From positions 24,953 to 88,952 of the forward strand of contig DATJGF010000241.1 in the NCBI GenBank assembly GCA_035495315.1: a stretch of 64,000 nt of DNA. The letters are read 5' to 3'. This DNA comes from DATJGF01 sp035495315. GTDB lineage: Bacteria > Verrucomicrobiota > Verrucomicrobiia > Limisphaerales > UBA8199. The notes beneath the pieces are model-generated. The model was given only the letters and a program-made list of their open reading frames with translations, was not told the DNA's origin and searched no databases. The translations under genes and the position numbers were made by a program. Shown here one piece after another: positions 1-8,615 of this stretch. The number at the start of each line of letters is the position of its first letter. Positions within the stretch are counted from its first letter, which is position 1.

Positions 1-2051
1 AGCGACTGGCTGAAGGAGTTGGAAGCAATATTGTCCCAGGTCTTGCTTTGCAGTGCGCCATCATTCCAGTAGAGCACGACCGACTTCAGATACGTGTTAT
101 CGGTCGCTGCCAAGTTCAGGCTGATAGCTTCAGTTTCAATCGGCACACCCGGGTTGTGTGACACGTCGCACGCGGGCAGTATCGGCGGATTTTCGATGAT
201 CGAAAAGAAATCTTCATACTGCTTTTGAAACGCTCCGTTCGCGTCGGCGATAAACACGTCGACCGCCCAATCGCCGCATTTTGACGCGGCGGCTGTTCCT
301 GCAATATTCAGCCAGCCCCATGTGTCATAATAGGTGAAATACTGCAGACCCGACGCCTGCGGATCAGGAATATCGTACGTCGCAGTTGTAAACTGGGAAC
401 CGTTGGGTTCATAAAACACCCACTTCAGCTTCAGAGGATTGGATATCTTGAGAATGTTCGCCCAGGTCGTCGCCTTCGCATTGGTCTGATCGAAGATCTT
501 TTTCGGATTGACAGGATTGTAGGGGGGGGTGGCTTGAACATCCTCAGACATTATGTGTTGAACCAGCAGGTAGCCGAGAACAAACGAGATCGATTCCTTG
601 TAGTCACCATCCACATGCAGACGCACAGTCCATGTCCCCGGAGTGTTTGCCATCTCGGAGCCGACGATGTTCCAGGAGGGGAAAAGCCGGTAATAGGACC
701 AGTAAGCATACCCTTGAGTCTGGGCATCTGGAACTGCGATGGTCGACTGATTGTAAAACGTCCCGTCAGGCCGATACAGTTTCACGTCGACGGTATGCGC
801 TCCATAAACATTGGTTAAATCTACCCAGGTATAAACCTTAGCTTCCGCATTACCGAAGGCATCCTTCTGGCCAATGTACGAATATGGTGCGGCGGTTTGC
901 ACATCTTGACATGTGACGAACCCGTTAATCGCATAGCCGGCCGTCGTTCCATTGTTCTGAACCGTCAGCTGACTTGAGCAAGCTCCATTATGTCCCACGC
1001 CGTCATCGGCCGAGCTTGTGACCGTGTAATTGCCCGCGGCCGCCGGACTATCAATGGTTCGAGTGTAAGCGCCATTGTCGATCGCGGCCGTCCAGGTTTG
1101 GCCTCCTACTGAAATGGTCACATTCCCGGCGGGCACAGGTCCACCGTTCTGGTTATAGGTCGCCGTACCACTAATCGTAAACGGCGCGCCTGGCGCAACC
1201 GCATTTGGTGTTATTGTGCACGTCAGATTTATCGCGCTGACCGGTGTCGCATACACCGCCGTGATCACGTGGTCGCCATCAACTGTCACTTGAGTCGGAT
1301 TTGCCACGCTCCAGTCGACTCCATCGAGTTGCCATTTTTGGAAGGTGTTCACGCCGATAAGTGCTGGTGCGCTCAACCGAACGATGCTTCTATTAAAGTA
1401 CGTAAGAGGAGCCGGCGTAAAACCATCGGCTTGACCGTTGATGTCTTGAGGTTGTGCGGCAATCTGAACCCCCGCGCCTGGGTTCGAAGAACCAACCGTT
1501 AATGTCCGGGTCGGCGGCGATGTGTTTAGGTCCAGGCTGGCCCTCCAGGTGTGTGTTCCCCCGCGGACAACCCAATCATACGTGTTGATCGTGGGGCCAT
1601 TCCAGGGATCCATCAAGTAGGCTGTCCCGTTGACAAGCCCGTGCACGATCAGGATATGGCCGCCCCCTTCGTCCCAACTCCAGAATATTCCTACCGGTCT
1701 GCCATAGATATCGAAATCTCTCGCCAGTTGGTCCTGCGACAACGTCGCTGCAATACCCGTCGATGTTATGCCGGCGAAATGATTGAGGATGTAATTCACG
1801 CCGTTTTCTGTTTGGTCGGCGTAAGCAAGGTAATTCGGAATGTTCTGGCCGCCGCTGCCGTACTGGGCGATTTGGGTTTGCGTCAGGTTTACTGCGTAAT
1901 ATGCCAAAATCGATTTCGATGTTGCCGCCCAGCACCATTGATCTTGTTCCTGATAATTCTGCGGCACATTCAACACCATCGCTTGGCTCGACCTTGAGCC
2001 CAACGCGGCTACCCAGAAGATAATCCCCAAGACTTTTGTTAACCTGTTCAT
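1..2051 (-). CDS. Secreted C39-like cysteine peptidase with Ig-like modules (C-terminus outside window)
   Basis: Reading the minus strand from an ATG at 2051 gives an uninterrupted frame of about 683 codons that runs off the left edge. Residues 1-24 look like a signal peptide. A papain/C39-like peptidase core follows: QWCWAA with the presumed nucleophile Cys40, GGGHILIVHG with the presumed catalytic His132, and the DPWNG motif (Asp148) typical of Peptidase_C39_2-type proteins. Around residues 190-245 is an InlB-like small beta domain ending in HVITAVY, then an Ig-like bacterial domain (about 250-335) and at least two further beta-rich repeats with a YYRLFPSWN / YYDTWGWLN theme. It probably acts outside the cytoplasm as a protease or as a surface protein with a degenerate protease. 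The gene at 2068-2970 ends 16 bases upstream and is probably co-transcribed. Family assignment is by motif only. Confidence 0.82.
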   Translation of the reverse strand, partial: MNRLTKVLGIIFWVAALGSRSSQAMVLNVPQNYQEQDQWCWAATSKSILAYYAVNLTQTQIAQYGSGGQNIPNYLAYADQTENGVNYILNHFAGITSTGIAATLSQDQLARDFDIYGRPVGIFWSWDEGGGHILIVHGLVNGTAYLMDPWNGPTINTYDWVVRGGTHTWRASLDLNTSPPTRTLTVGSSNPGAGVQIAAQPQDINGQADGFTPAPLTYFNRSIVRLSAPALIGVNTFQKWQLDGVDWSVANPTQVTVDGDHVITAVYATPVSAINLTCTITPNAVAPGAPFTISGTATYNQNGGPVPAGNVTISVGGQTWTAAIDNGAYTRTIDSPAAAGNYTVTSSADDGVGHNGACSSQLTVQNNGTTAGYAINGFVTCQDVQTAAPYSYIGQKDAFGNAEAKVYTWVDLTNVYGAHTVDVKLYRPDGTFYNQSTIAVPDAQTQGYAYWSYYRLFPSWNIVGSEMANTPGTWTVRLHVDGDYKESISFVLGYLLVQHIMSEDVQATPPYNPVNPKKIFDQTNAKATTWANILKISNPLKLKWVFYEPNGSQFTTATYDIPDPQASGLQYFTYYDTWGWLNIAGTAAASKCGDWAVDVFIADANGAFQKQYEDFFSIIENPPILPACDVSHNPGVPIETEAISLNLAATDNTYLKSVVLYWNDGALQSKTWDNIASNSFSQS

Positions 2052-2067
2052 AGTTCGAAACAGGCCG

Positions 2068-2970
2068 TTAACGGGCCTGGTACAGTTCTGCTTTTAAGAC
2101 GATAGGCTTCAGCTCCTGCAGACTCTCGGCCGCCTTGGCCAGTTCGGTGTAATTATTGCCCGAACGCGTCCCTGAGTTCGAGAATCCTCCCGGTGACAGT
2201 GTGATCGGAGTAAGATTGAAATCACCCATCTCAGGCACCGCGAAATAGAATTGCTTGGCCTGGAACACGGCGATCAGTTGAGGGTGGAACCCCTTCGATT
2301 CCGGCCATTGCGCCAGGACGTCATTTAACTCATGGCCCAAGGCCGCATATCCCAAAGAGACCGCTTTCCATGAAGAGTCCACCCGGTCCACGACCAGCAT
2401 CGCTTTTGATTCGCTCTCGATCAGAACCGGAAAAAACCACATGCCGGTCTCAGAAAGCAACGACGAGATATTTGATGCGGCGGAAGCTTGCTTTAAGACC
2501 CGCGGGGTGATCGCATGCATCTGCAGCCCCGGTCCGAGTCTCGCGCGTGACAGATCATCGTTTGCCGAAAAGCCGTACAATTCCTTCGAACCTGGAGGGA
2601 TTTGTCCCAGGAAAAATGGTAAACCACTTTGTGCTGCCTCAAGAACTTCTGCCAGCATTCCTGGATTGCTTGTCGGTTTGACGCTGATTGCTGACGCAGA
2701 TTTTCCGGCGCCGACCCCTCCAGCGACCACACGTGGAGTCGTAATCTGTGGGGGTGCAGAGGCGTCTGTATTCGTTGGCAGCCTGGCAGAAGCAGTGGCC
2801 ATGTTGGTCACTTTTCCGGCACCGCTACCGCCGGCGCCGGTGCTGCTCGCCGTCCTCGCAGGAACGCTTCGCTGAAGCGGCGCCTTCAGGTATAGCGCCG
2901 CAGCCACGAAAACGAGAGAACCGATTACTATTACAATTACACGCTGTCTTTTGCGCACTGCCAAAACCAC
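2068..2970 (-). CDS. Membrane-anchored hypothetical protein, partner of the C39-like peptidase
   Basis: 300 residues from a GTG start at 2970. The N-terminus is basic (RKRQR) followed by a single hydrophobic span at about residues 11-28, so this is a signal-anchor or secreted protein with most of its mass outside the cytoplasm. Residues 30-95 are low-complexity Ala/Gly/Thr/Ser linker. The remaining 200 residues form a compact soluble domain I do not recognise (WFFPVLIESESKAMLVV, LAQWPESKGFHPQLIAVF). The stop lies 16 bases before the C39-like peptidase start, so the two are almost certainly one transcript. A chaperone, propeptide-like inhibitor or adaptor for that peptidase would fit the context, but this is inference from position alone. 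Confidence 0.72.
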   Translation of the reverse strand: MVLAVRKRQRVIVIVIGSLVFVAAALYLKAPLQRSVPARTASSTGAGGSGAGKVTNMATASARLPTNTDASAPPQITTPRVVAGGVGAGKSASAISVKPTSNPGMLAEVLEAAQSGLPFFLGQIPPGSKELYGFSANDDLSRARLGPGLQMHAITPRVLKQASAASNISSLLSETGMWFFPVLIESESKAMLVVDRVDSSWKAVSLGYAALGHELNDVLAQWPESKGFHPQLIAVFQAKQFYFAVPEMGDFNLTPITLSPGGFSNSGTRSGNNYTELAKAAESLQELKPIVLKAELYQAR

Positions 2971-3320
2971 TCCGTTCCCACCGGAGTCAACTCTCTCGCC
3001 AAGACCTCACCCGGCCCTGCGCGTAAGGGGGAGGTTTCGATCCCCACGCTGCGTGCGGGCACAGTACAGCGCCTATGCGAGTCTTTCATCCAGTGATAGC
3101 ACGATTCAGCCACGAGCAATGCAAGTTGTCAATCTCTCTGTCCTGCAGTCCTGGCGCCACCACTGATGCGAAGGAGCTCGGTCGCCTACTGAACTCGCTG
3201 CGGTTGGGAAAAGTTTACAGCGGGTTTCGTGCTGACCCCGCAGCACGAAACCCGTCCCCCTTTAGTTCCCCTACTTCCCGCCGGAGGTTGCCTTCAGCGG
3301 TTCAGGAAAAAGTGGAATAA
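2971..3320. other. Intergenic stretch with promoter side of the C39-like peptidase operon
   Basis: 350 bases between two minus-strand genes. Apart from the perfect inverted repeat at 3221-3254 it shows no convincing gene: short frames on both strands lack family features and overlap each other. The promoter for the 2970 gene should lie here, but I could not identify convincing -35/-10 boxes. Confidence 0.4.
3221..3254 (-). terminator. 14-bp perfect inverted repeat, possible terminator of the haloperoxidase gene
   Basis: CGGGTTTCGTGCTG (3221-3234) and CAGCACGAAACCCG (3241-3254) are exact reverse complements around a 6-base loop. It sits about 70 bases beyond the stop codon of the minus-strand gene at 3321-4709. 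The following T-tract on the minus strand is poor, so it may be a factor-assisted terminator or simply a stable hairpin element. Confidence 0.45.
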
Positions 3321-4709
3321 CTACTGCGAGCCATCGGCCTGTGCCCAGGCAATAAAGACCTGGGCGACGGATAGGCCCAGCTGGTGTCCGGCGTCGTTGT
3401 CCATTGGGAAGTGAATCCCTGCCCAGATGCGGGAGTCGCCCGCCTCTTTGCCGATAGCCCGGATGAAATCCGCGTGCTGGGGGAAGAGGTAGGCCAGAAC
3501 TTCCGAGCGCGCTGCCGAGAAGGTCGAGTGGTTCGAAGGATAGCTGGGAAAATTGGGCACCGCGAACAACGGCTTGATCGCCGGGTCCAGCTGCGACGGC
3601 CGAATGTACCAGTAGGTAAACTTCCCGTCCTGGCTGGCGATGAAGGCATCAAACAAAACCGAGGCTACGAGCGCGTAGGCTCGCGCCGCTCGTGGTGGAT
3701 TCTGATCGAGCTTGTCTTCGAATATCCATTTATCCAAATACCGGTACGGCCAGGTGCTGAGACCCTCGGGACTCTGCCAATAGAACGCTTTATAGGTGGT
3801 CACAAAAGTCCGCGGGAAGTCACGAACATACGCTACCTGAGCTTGGCCGTCGGCCGAGTCACAAGCCGGTGGCTGCGGCGGTCTGAATTGATGAGGCGAT
3901 GTCAGCAGGATGGGATTCATCGTAGCCGCGATGACGTTTCCGGGATTGGTACCAATCCACAGGCACGGCCCTACCGGCACGCTGCCAGTCCAGACCGCAT
4001 CGGAATTATCTGTTTTCGATTTGGCGATTACCTGGGCGGCGACCTTCTTGCCCAACTCAAGTCCGGCGTAGTAGTCGCTGGGATATTGAACTCCAGCTTG
4101 CACGCGTGACCAACCGGCCTGCTCGGCCATCGTCTGAAATGATTGAGCATCAGCGGGCAGGAAATAGGCCAGCACGGCTGCCGCCGCCTGCGCTGCCGCC
4201 GCGTGCTCAGAAGGATACGATGGACTGTTCGGTACGGCCACGGCCGTCGGCAGGTTGTGATCGAGTTCACTCGGCCGCGGCCGGTTATAGAAGTATTTTG
4301 ATTCCCAGGCCGCGATTGTCGCGTCATACATGGCCTGGGCAACATAAGTATAGACGCGTTGCGAGAAAGCCGTGAGGGGCTTGCCGTCGAGTGCGCGTTG
4401 GTTGATTAGGTCCATCCAACGATAAGCTGGTGCCCCGGCATCCCAGAACGTGATTTGTTGTTCCGCCTGCGCATCATTCTGCGCAATCAGGTCCGCCATC
4501 GCCCGCAGTTCAGCTCGCGTTGCGGCTGCTCCAGGCGGCGGCGGTACGCGGTAATCTTTCCCCGAAGAGATTACCCAAGTCCGCCATTGTCCCGCCCCGG
4601 GCTCTACTGGATTGCCATTGTCCGGGCGATCGGCGTAGGCGATCCCCGTGATCCCGGCAACAAAGAGCGACAAAACAATCCCATTCGCTCGTATCGATAG
4701 AGTGCTCAT
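3321..4709 (-). CDS. Secreted vanadium-haloperoxidase/PAP2-type protein with duplicated active-site motifs
   Basis: 462 residues with a signal peptide (cleavage probably after AYA, residue 26). The family consensus K-x6-RP ... PSxH ... SR-x5-H-x3-D occurs twice. The second copy is complete: Lys363, Arg370-Pro, PSNH 391-394, Ser426-Arg427, His433, Asp437. The first copy has Lys138, Arg145-Pro, PSEH 166-169, Ser201-Arg202 and Asp212, but Gln208 replaces the catalytic histidine. It is therefore an acid phosphatase or haloperoxidase-like enzyme of the periplasm or outside, with one half intact and one half apparently inactivated. Halide oxidation versus phosphate ester hydrolysis cannot be decided from sequence. 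It is a single gene, with the hairpin at 3221-3254 downstream. Confidence 0.88.
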   Translation of the reverse strand: MSTLSIRANGIVLSLFVAGITGIAYADRPDNGNPVEPGAGQWRTWVISSGKDYRVPPPPGAAATRAELRAMADLIAQNDAQAEQQITFWDAGAPAYRWMDLINQRALDGKPLTAFSQRVYTYVAQAMYDATIAAWESKYFYNRPRPSELDHNLPTAVAVPNSPSYPSEHAAAAQAAAAVLAYFLPADAQSFQTMAEQAGWSRVQAGVQYPSDYYAGLELGKKVAAQVIAKSKTDNSDAVWTGSVPVGPCLWIGTNPGNVIAATMNPILLTSPHQFRPPQPPACDSADGQAQVAYVRDFPRTFVTTYKAFYWQSPEGLSTWPYRYLDKWIFEDKLDQNPPRAARAYALVASVLFDAFIASQDGKFTYWYIRPSQLDPAIKPLFAVPNFPSYPSNHSTFSAARSEVLAYLFPQHADFIRAIGKEAGDSRIWAGIHFPMDNDAGHQLGLSVAQVFIAWAQADGSQ

Positions 4710-5071
4710 GATACTTGTCCTTTCTGGTTAGCTGCTTGTTAACTTGTTATGCTTCGCGCCACTGACCCCTCACATAAAGCGCCCTCCCATCCGGACGCTG
4801 ACGCCTCGCTGTGTGGCTCGATCCAGCCCCTGGTTGCCCGAGCAGGTACATCGATCGTGTGGCTTACATTATTTAAACGTCACAATTTTTGATTTCTTAC
4901 AGAAAATCTGTCGGGAATTTTTTGCGGTTGGTTTTACCCGAGGCTCACGATCGAAAGACGGAGGAGAGCCGCTTCTCTTGATCAAACCTCGGAACGGAAT
5001 TGGCGGAAAGTCACGGCAGCAAGTGCAAGGCGTGTTCTACCTGCAATCCAGGTCCTTAGTGGGCTAGCGAG
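4710..5071. other. Intergenic stretch upstream of the haloperoxidase gene
   Basis: 362 bases between two minus-strand genes. The middle part (about 4865-4915) is AT-rich and contains an imperfect palindrome (GATTTC...GAAAATC, about 4890-4907), so the promoter for 4709 is probably here. The plus-strand frame at 4744-5067 has no recognisable features and I do not regard it as a gene. Confidence 0.4.
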
Positions 5072-5524
5072 CTAAAGTTTCTGCAATTCTTCGAGACAGG
5101 CAATCTGGGCGGGGTTGATCTTCGATTTTGCCTCCTCGATCGCGAAGAACGCAGCGCGATCGATTTCCGGAAATTCCTGCAACCGACCAGAACGTGGCGG
5201 CCACTCCATTTGGAAGGTGTTGCTTTTCAGGGTGGTTGGATCACAGTCGGCCTCAAAGGCCCAGACCTGCACGCGCTTGCCGCCTTTCTGAACGATTGCC
5301 CGAAGCGGAATGAAATTGCCTTGTGGTACAAGTCCCAACTCTTCGGCGAATTCCCGCCGAGCCGCCTCCAGCGCCGGTTCATCACCCTGAATCTCGCCTT
5401 TGGGAATCGACCAGGCACCGGCATCTTTATTTTTCCAAAACGGCCCACCCGGGTGCACCAGCAGCACTTCGAGTTCGCCGTCGCGAACCCGGTACATCAG
5501 TAGCCCCGCGCTCTCTTTAGGCAC
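5072..5524 (-). CDS. Nudix hydrolase
   Basis: 150 residues. The Nudix box G-x5-E-x7-REUxEExGU is complete in KGEIQGDEPALEAARREFAE followed by ELGL, with the Mg-binding REFAEE glutamates present. The conserved N-terminus PKESAGLLMYR and the HPGGPFW motif are typical of small house-cleaning (di)nucleotide or dinucleoside polyphosphate hydrolases. I chose GTG at 5524 because it gives the usual MPK-type beginning; a TTG at 5530 is the only alternative. The start codon lies inside the first stem of the tandem hairpin repeat at 5523-5601. The substrate cannot be named. Confidence 0.9.
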   Translation of the reverse strand: MPKESAGLLMYRVRDGELEVLLVHPGGPFWKNKDAGAWSIPKGEIQGDEPALEAARREFAEELGLVPQGNFIPLRAIVQKGGKRVQVWAFEADCDPTTLKSNTFQMEWPPRSGRLQEFPEIDRAAFFAIEEAKSKINPAQIACLEELQKL

Positions 5525-5601
5525 GAGCAACCTCGCTCGTAGCGCAGGCTTTTAGCCTGCTGTATCGCAGACTTTCAGTCTGCAGCGGACTTTTAGTGTG
5601 C
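5523..5601. repeat. Tandem array of three to four short hairpins (REP-like)
   Basis: Consecutive stem-loops: ACGAGC/GCTCGT (5523-5540), GCAGGCT-TTT-AGCCTGC (5544-5560), GCAGACT-TTC-AGTCTGC (5567-5583), and a decayed fourth copy GCGGACT-TTT-AGTGTGC (5585-5601). The last three share unit length and loop size, so they look like copies of one palindromic element. They occupy the divergent region between the Nudix gene and the dehydrogenase gene. Confidence 0.75.
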
Positions 5602-5754
5602 ATCAGTGAAAGGAAAACGACGCGGAGTAAACCCCTGAGGGGGGCTTGTCCACGCACGTGGCGACAAAAATGATTCCATCTCTCAAGAGGAACAAGGTTG
5701 CCGATAACCGCAGTCCAGCATACTATCCGGAAAAGTTCCACTTTAATAATACCT

Positions 5755-6639
5755 ATGCCTGAAAAAATTGGATTTGTTGGTGTGGGCCGCATGGGCTCGA
5801 ACATGGCGCGGCGGTTGAAAGAGTGCGGCTATGAAATCGGTGCAGTGTATGACGTAAACACCGGCGCAGCGCAAAAGCTGGCGCAGGAATTGGGTACTCA
5901 AGCAGCCGAGCAACTCAAACAGCTGACCAAGCTCTCAGATGTGATTATCACCGTCGTGACGGATGACAAAGCGATGAAGAAAATCTTCAACGGCGGTTTG
6001 CTAAGCCGGTCGCGCGGCAAGCTCTTCATTAATTGCGCTACAATTACGCCAGAGGTGCACGTCTGGGTGGAAGCCAAGGCGGAAAAGGCCGGCGCGCAGT
6101 CCCTGGAAGGGTGCATGGCGTCGAGCATTACCCAGGCACGGCAGGGCTCGCTTTATCTGATGTGTGGCGGCAAACCGGAGGTCTTCGAACGCGCCAAACC
6201 GATTCTCGAAAAACTGAGCGCGTCGATGCGCTACATCGGTCCGGCGGGGAAAGCGGCGGAAGTCAAGGCACTGGTCAACATGGTAATGAACATCAACACG
6301 GCGGCCTTGGCCGAAGGCCTCGCGCTGGGAAATGCGATGGGTCTGGACCTGGCGATGTTGCGCGAGGTGTTTTCTCAGACTGGCGCCAATTCGCAAGTGC
6401 TCAAGACCGACGGCGAAGATATGCAAAATCGCGACCACTCCTGTTTCTTCTCGGCCGCCCACGCGGCCAAGGATTCCGGGATCGCTCTGAAACTGGGCAA
6501 GGCGCAGGGTTTGAACCTGCCACTGGCCACGGCGACTAAAAAGCAATACGACCGCATGGTGGCCGAGGGGTTGGGCGAATTGGATAAGTCGGGAATCGCG
6601 GAACTGACATTCAAAGGAAGACACCAGGCCAAAACGTGA
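5755..6639 (+). CDS. NAD(P)-dependent beta-hydroxyacid dehydrogenase (3-hydroxyisobutyrate dehydrogenase family)
   Basis: 294 residues from the ATG at 5755; an in-frame upstream start at 5698 would add 19 residues before the natural MPEKIGFVGVGRMG beginning. The Rossmann motif GFVGVGRMG, the all-alpha C-terminal domain, and the catalytic lysine region GKAAEVKALVNMV identify the 6-phosphogluconate dehydrogenase/HIBADH superfamily. The substrate loop that usually reads DAPVSGG is here GCMASSITQARQGSL, so the substrate may differ from 3-hydroxyisobutyrate, tartronate semialdehyde or glyoxylate. It is cytoplasmic, followed closely by the FIST gene without obvious coupling. Confidence 0.88.
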   Translation: MPEKIGFVGVGRMGSNMARRLKECGYEIGAVYDVNTGAAQKLAQELGTQAAEQLKQLTKLSDVIITVVTDDKAMKKIFNGGLLSRSRGKLFINCATITPEVHVWVEAKAEKAGAQSLEGCMASSITQARQGSLYLMCGGKPEVFERAKPILEKLSASMRYIGPAGKAAEVKALVNMVMNINTAALAEGLALGNAMGLDLAMLREVFSQTGANSQVLKTDGEDMQNRDHSCFFSAAHAAKDSGIALKLGKAQGLNLPLATATKKQYDRMVAEGLGELDKSGIAELTFKGRHQAKT

Positions 6640-6641
6640 TG

Positions 6642-6673
6642 CGTTAAACGGTTAAAGCGTTAGAACGTGAAAA
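6642..6673. repeat. Degenerate octamer tandem repeat
   Basis: Four consecutive 8-mers CGTTAAAC, GGTTAAAG, CGTTAGAA, CGTGAAAA directly after the dehydrogenase stop codon. It is short and imperfect, possibly a remnant of a simple-sequence expansion. Confidence 0.45.
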
Positions 6674-6692
6674 AAGTCGAGCGGACTGCCTG

Positions 6693-7913
6693 TTGCAATT
6701 AGCTAGTGGGTCAGTAAGTTGGCATGTGAGTAGCGAGCATTCCGTAGCCGCGCATTGGACCGGCGATTTTGACGAGGCTGCACTTCAGCAATGGGCGGAG
6801 AAACTCCGCACCCAGTTGCGCGCGGAGCAATCTTCGCTGGGTCTGGTCTTCATGGCACCTCGCTTCTTTTCCCGGGCAAACCAAATCCTGGAAATCCTGC
6901 AGGTCCATGCTCGAATTCCGCTGCTGGCCGGTTGTTCCAGCCAGGGATTAATCCTCGGGAACAAGGAGATTGAAGACAATACCGGGCTGACACTGGCTTT
7001 GTTTGCCTTGCCCGGCGCCCAGTTGCAGGCGTTGCACTTCACACAGGAACAGGTTGAAGAAGCCAATGGGCCGGGGTATTGGCGCCTGGAAACCAATTTG
7101 GAACCCGACCGAACTAATGGTTGGTTGGCCTTTATTGATCCGTTTCACATTGACAGCGAAGGCTGGCTGAAGAGCTGGAATGAAGCCTACGCCCCTTTGC
7201 CGGTCCTGGGCGGCCTGGCCAGCGGTGATTTTCAAGAGCAATCTACCCAGGTCTATTTAAATGGAGAAGTCTTCGAAGAGGGTGGCGTCGCAATCTCGAT
7301 CGGCGGCGAGGTCGGGATTATCGGTGTAACTTCCCAAGGGTGCACCCCAATTGGCGAAACGTGGACGCTGACCAAAGTCGAGCGGAACATCATCCATGAA
7401 ATCGGCAATCGCCCCGCGTATGAAGTGCTGGCGGAGACGTTTAATCAATTATCGGCCGAAGAGCAGGAACGCGCGCGCGACAATCTCTTCGTCGGATTGG
7501 TGGTGAATGAATATCTCGATGAATTCCATCGTGGCGATTTCCTCATTCGCAACCTGCTTGCCGCTGATCTTCGCTCCGGCAGCATCGCGGTCGGAGCTCT
7601 GCCTCGCCTGGGCCAGACCATCCAATTCCAACGGCGATCCGCCGCCGCCGCGACGGAGGACATGAACGAGCTGCTTTCCCGGGCCAAGGAACGACTGGAT
7701 GGTTCGACTATTTACGGCGGTTGCCTCTGTTGCTGCAATGGGCGCGGTCGAGGTCTTTTTGGACAACCCGATCACGATGCCAGTCTGGTTCAACAATGGC
7801 TCGGTCCGGTGGGCCTGACCGGTTTCTTCTGCAATGGGGAAATCGGGCCGGTGGGCGAAAAGAACTTCCTGCACGGCTACACGGCGTCCCTGGCCTTGTT
7901 TGTTAAAAGATAG
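6693..7913 (+). CDS. FIST N/C-domain sensory protein
   Basis: About 406 residues with the layout of FIST_N plus FIST_C proteins: an N-terminal half with FMAPRFF, LLAGCSSQGLI and the TGLTLALFALPGA strand pattern, a central FIDPFHIDSE...LGGLASGDFQEQ segment, and a C-terminal half with GSTIYGGCLCCCNGRGRGLFG and GFFCNGEIGPVG. FIST domains are thought to bind small ligands such as amino acids and usually feed into signalling proteins; here it is a stand-alone cytoplasmic protein. The first in-frame start is TTG at 6693 and a GTG at 6726 is also possible, so the N-terminus is uncertain by 11 residues. Three adjacent cysteines (CLCCC) near residue 350 could bind a metal. Confidence 0.85.
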   Translation: MQLASGSVSWHVSSEHSVAAHWTGDFDEAALQQWAEKLRTQLRAEQSSLGLVFMAPRFFSRANQILEILQVHARIPLLAGCSSQGLILGNKEIEDNTGLTLALFALPGAQLQALHFTQEQVEEANGPGYWRLETNLEPDRTNGWLAFIDPFHIDSEGWLKSWNEAYAPLPVLGGLASGDFQEQSTQVYLNGEVFEEGGVAISIGGEVGIIGVTSQGCTPIGETWTLTKVERNIIHEIGNRPAYEVLAETFNQLSAEEQERARDNLFVGLVVNEYLDEFHRGDFLIRNLLAADLRSGSIAVGALPRLGQTIQFQRRSAAAATEDMNELLSRAKERLDGSTIYGGCLCCCNGRGRGLFGQPDHDASLVQQWLGPVGLTGFFCNGEIGPVGEKNFLHGYTASLALFVKR

Positions 7914-8016
7914 ATAAATCGCGAACTCAGCGGATGAAATCGTTATTGCGACAATGACTTTCCTCCGTTCCTGCACGGTCTTGTCCGTTTGCCCGCCGCC
8001 CCTTAACCTAACACCC

Positions 8017-8583
8017 ATGACTGAAGCTGAGATCCTGCAGGTGTTCCGTGAAACTGGCGCACTGTTAGAAGGGCATTTTGTTCTGCGCAGCGGACTGCAC
8101 AGCCGGCGATACTTTCAGTGTGCGCTCGCGCTCCAGAACATGCCCACCGTGGAGCGGTTGGGCAAAGCACTAGCCCAAAAACTCAATGGGCTCCGCCCGC
8201 TCACCGTCGTCTCTCCGGCAATGGGCGGCCTGGTGCTCGGGCAGGAAGTGGCGCGCCAACTCGGATTGCGCTTCATTTTCGTCGAAAAAGAAGAAGGCCA
8301 ACTCGTCCTGCGCCGCGGGTTCAAGATTGCGAAGGGAGAGAAGGTGCTCGTGGTCGAGGACGTTGTCACCCGAGGCGGGCGCGTCCAGGAAACGATAGAT
8401 ATCGTTCGGGCAAATGGGGGGATCGTTGTCGGGGTCGCCATGGCTGTTGACCGCTCGGACGGTTTGGTAAGCTTTGGCGTGCCGACGTTCAGCTTGCTCA
8501 AAATGCAAGTGGAGACTTTCGAACCCGAAAAACTCCCTCCCGACCTTGTAACGTTACCGGCGGTCAAGCCCGGCAGCAAATAG
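8017..8583 (+). CDS. pyrE: Orotate phosphoribosyltransferase
   Basis: 188 residues from the ATG at 8017; the frame is open to 7954, but the usual OPRT N-terminus begins with MTEAEILQVF. It converts orotate and PRPP to OMP in pyrimidine synthesis. The PRPP-binding signature VLVVEDVVTRGGRVQE is intact, preceded by the flexible catalytic loop with EKEEGQLVLRRGF and the HFVLRSGLHSRRYFQ substrate segment. Length matches the short bacterial PyrE form. It is convergent with argC; no other pyrimidine genes are nearby. Confidence 0.95.
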   Translation: MTEAEILQVFRETGALLEGHFVLRSGLHSRRYFQCALALQNMPTVERLGKALAQKLNGLRPLTVVSPAMGGLVLGQEVARQLGLRFIFVEKEEGQLVLRRGFKIAKGEKVLVVEDVVTRGGRVQETIDIVRANGGIVVGVAMAVDRSDGLVSFGVPTFSLLKMQVETFEPEKLPPDLVTLPAVKPGSK

Positions 8584-8615
8584 GGCGCGGCTTGAAACCC
8601 GGCGCAAAGCAGTCG

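Noticed and set aside
4744..5067. 107-residue plus-strand frame in the gap before the haloperoxidase gene
   Set aside because: No features, and it lies in the expected promoter region of the opposite strand gene.
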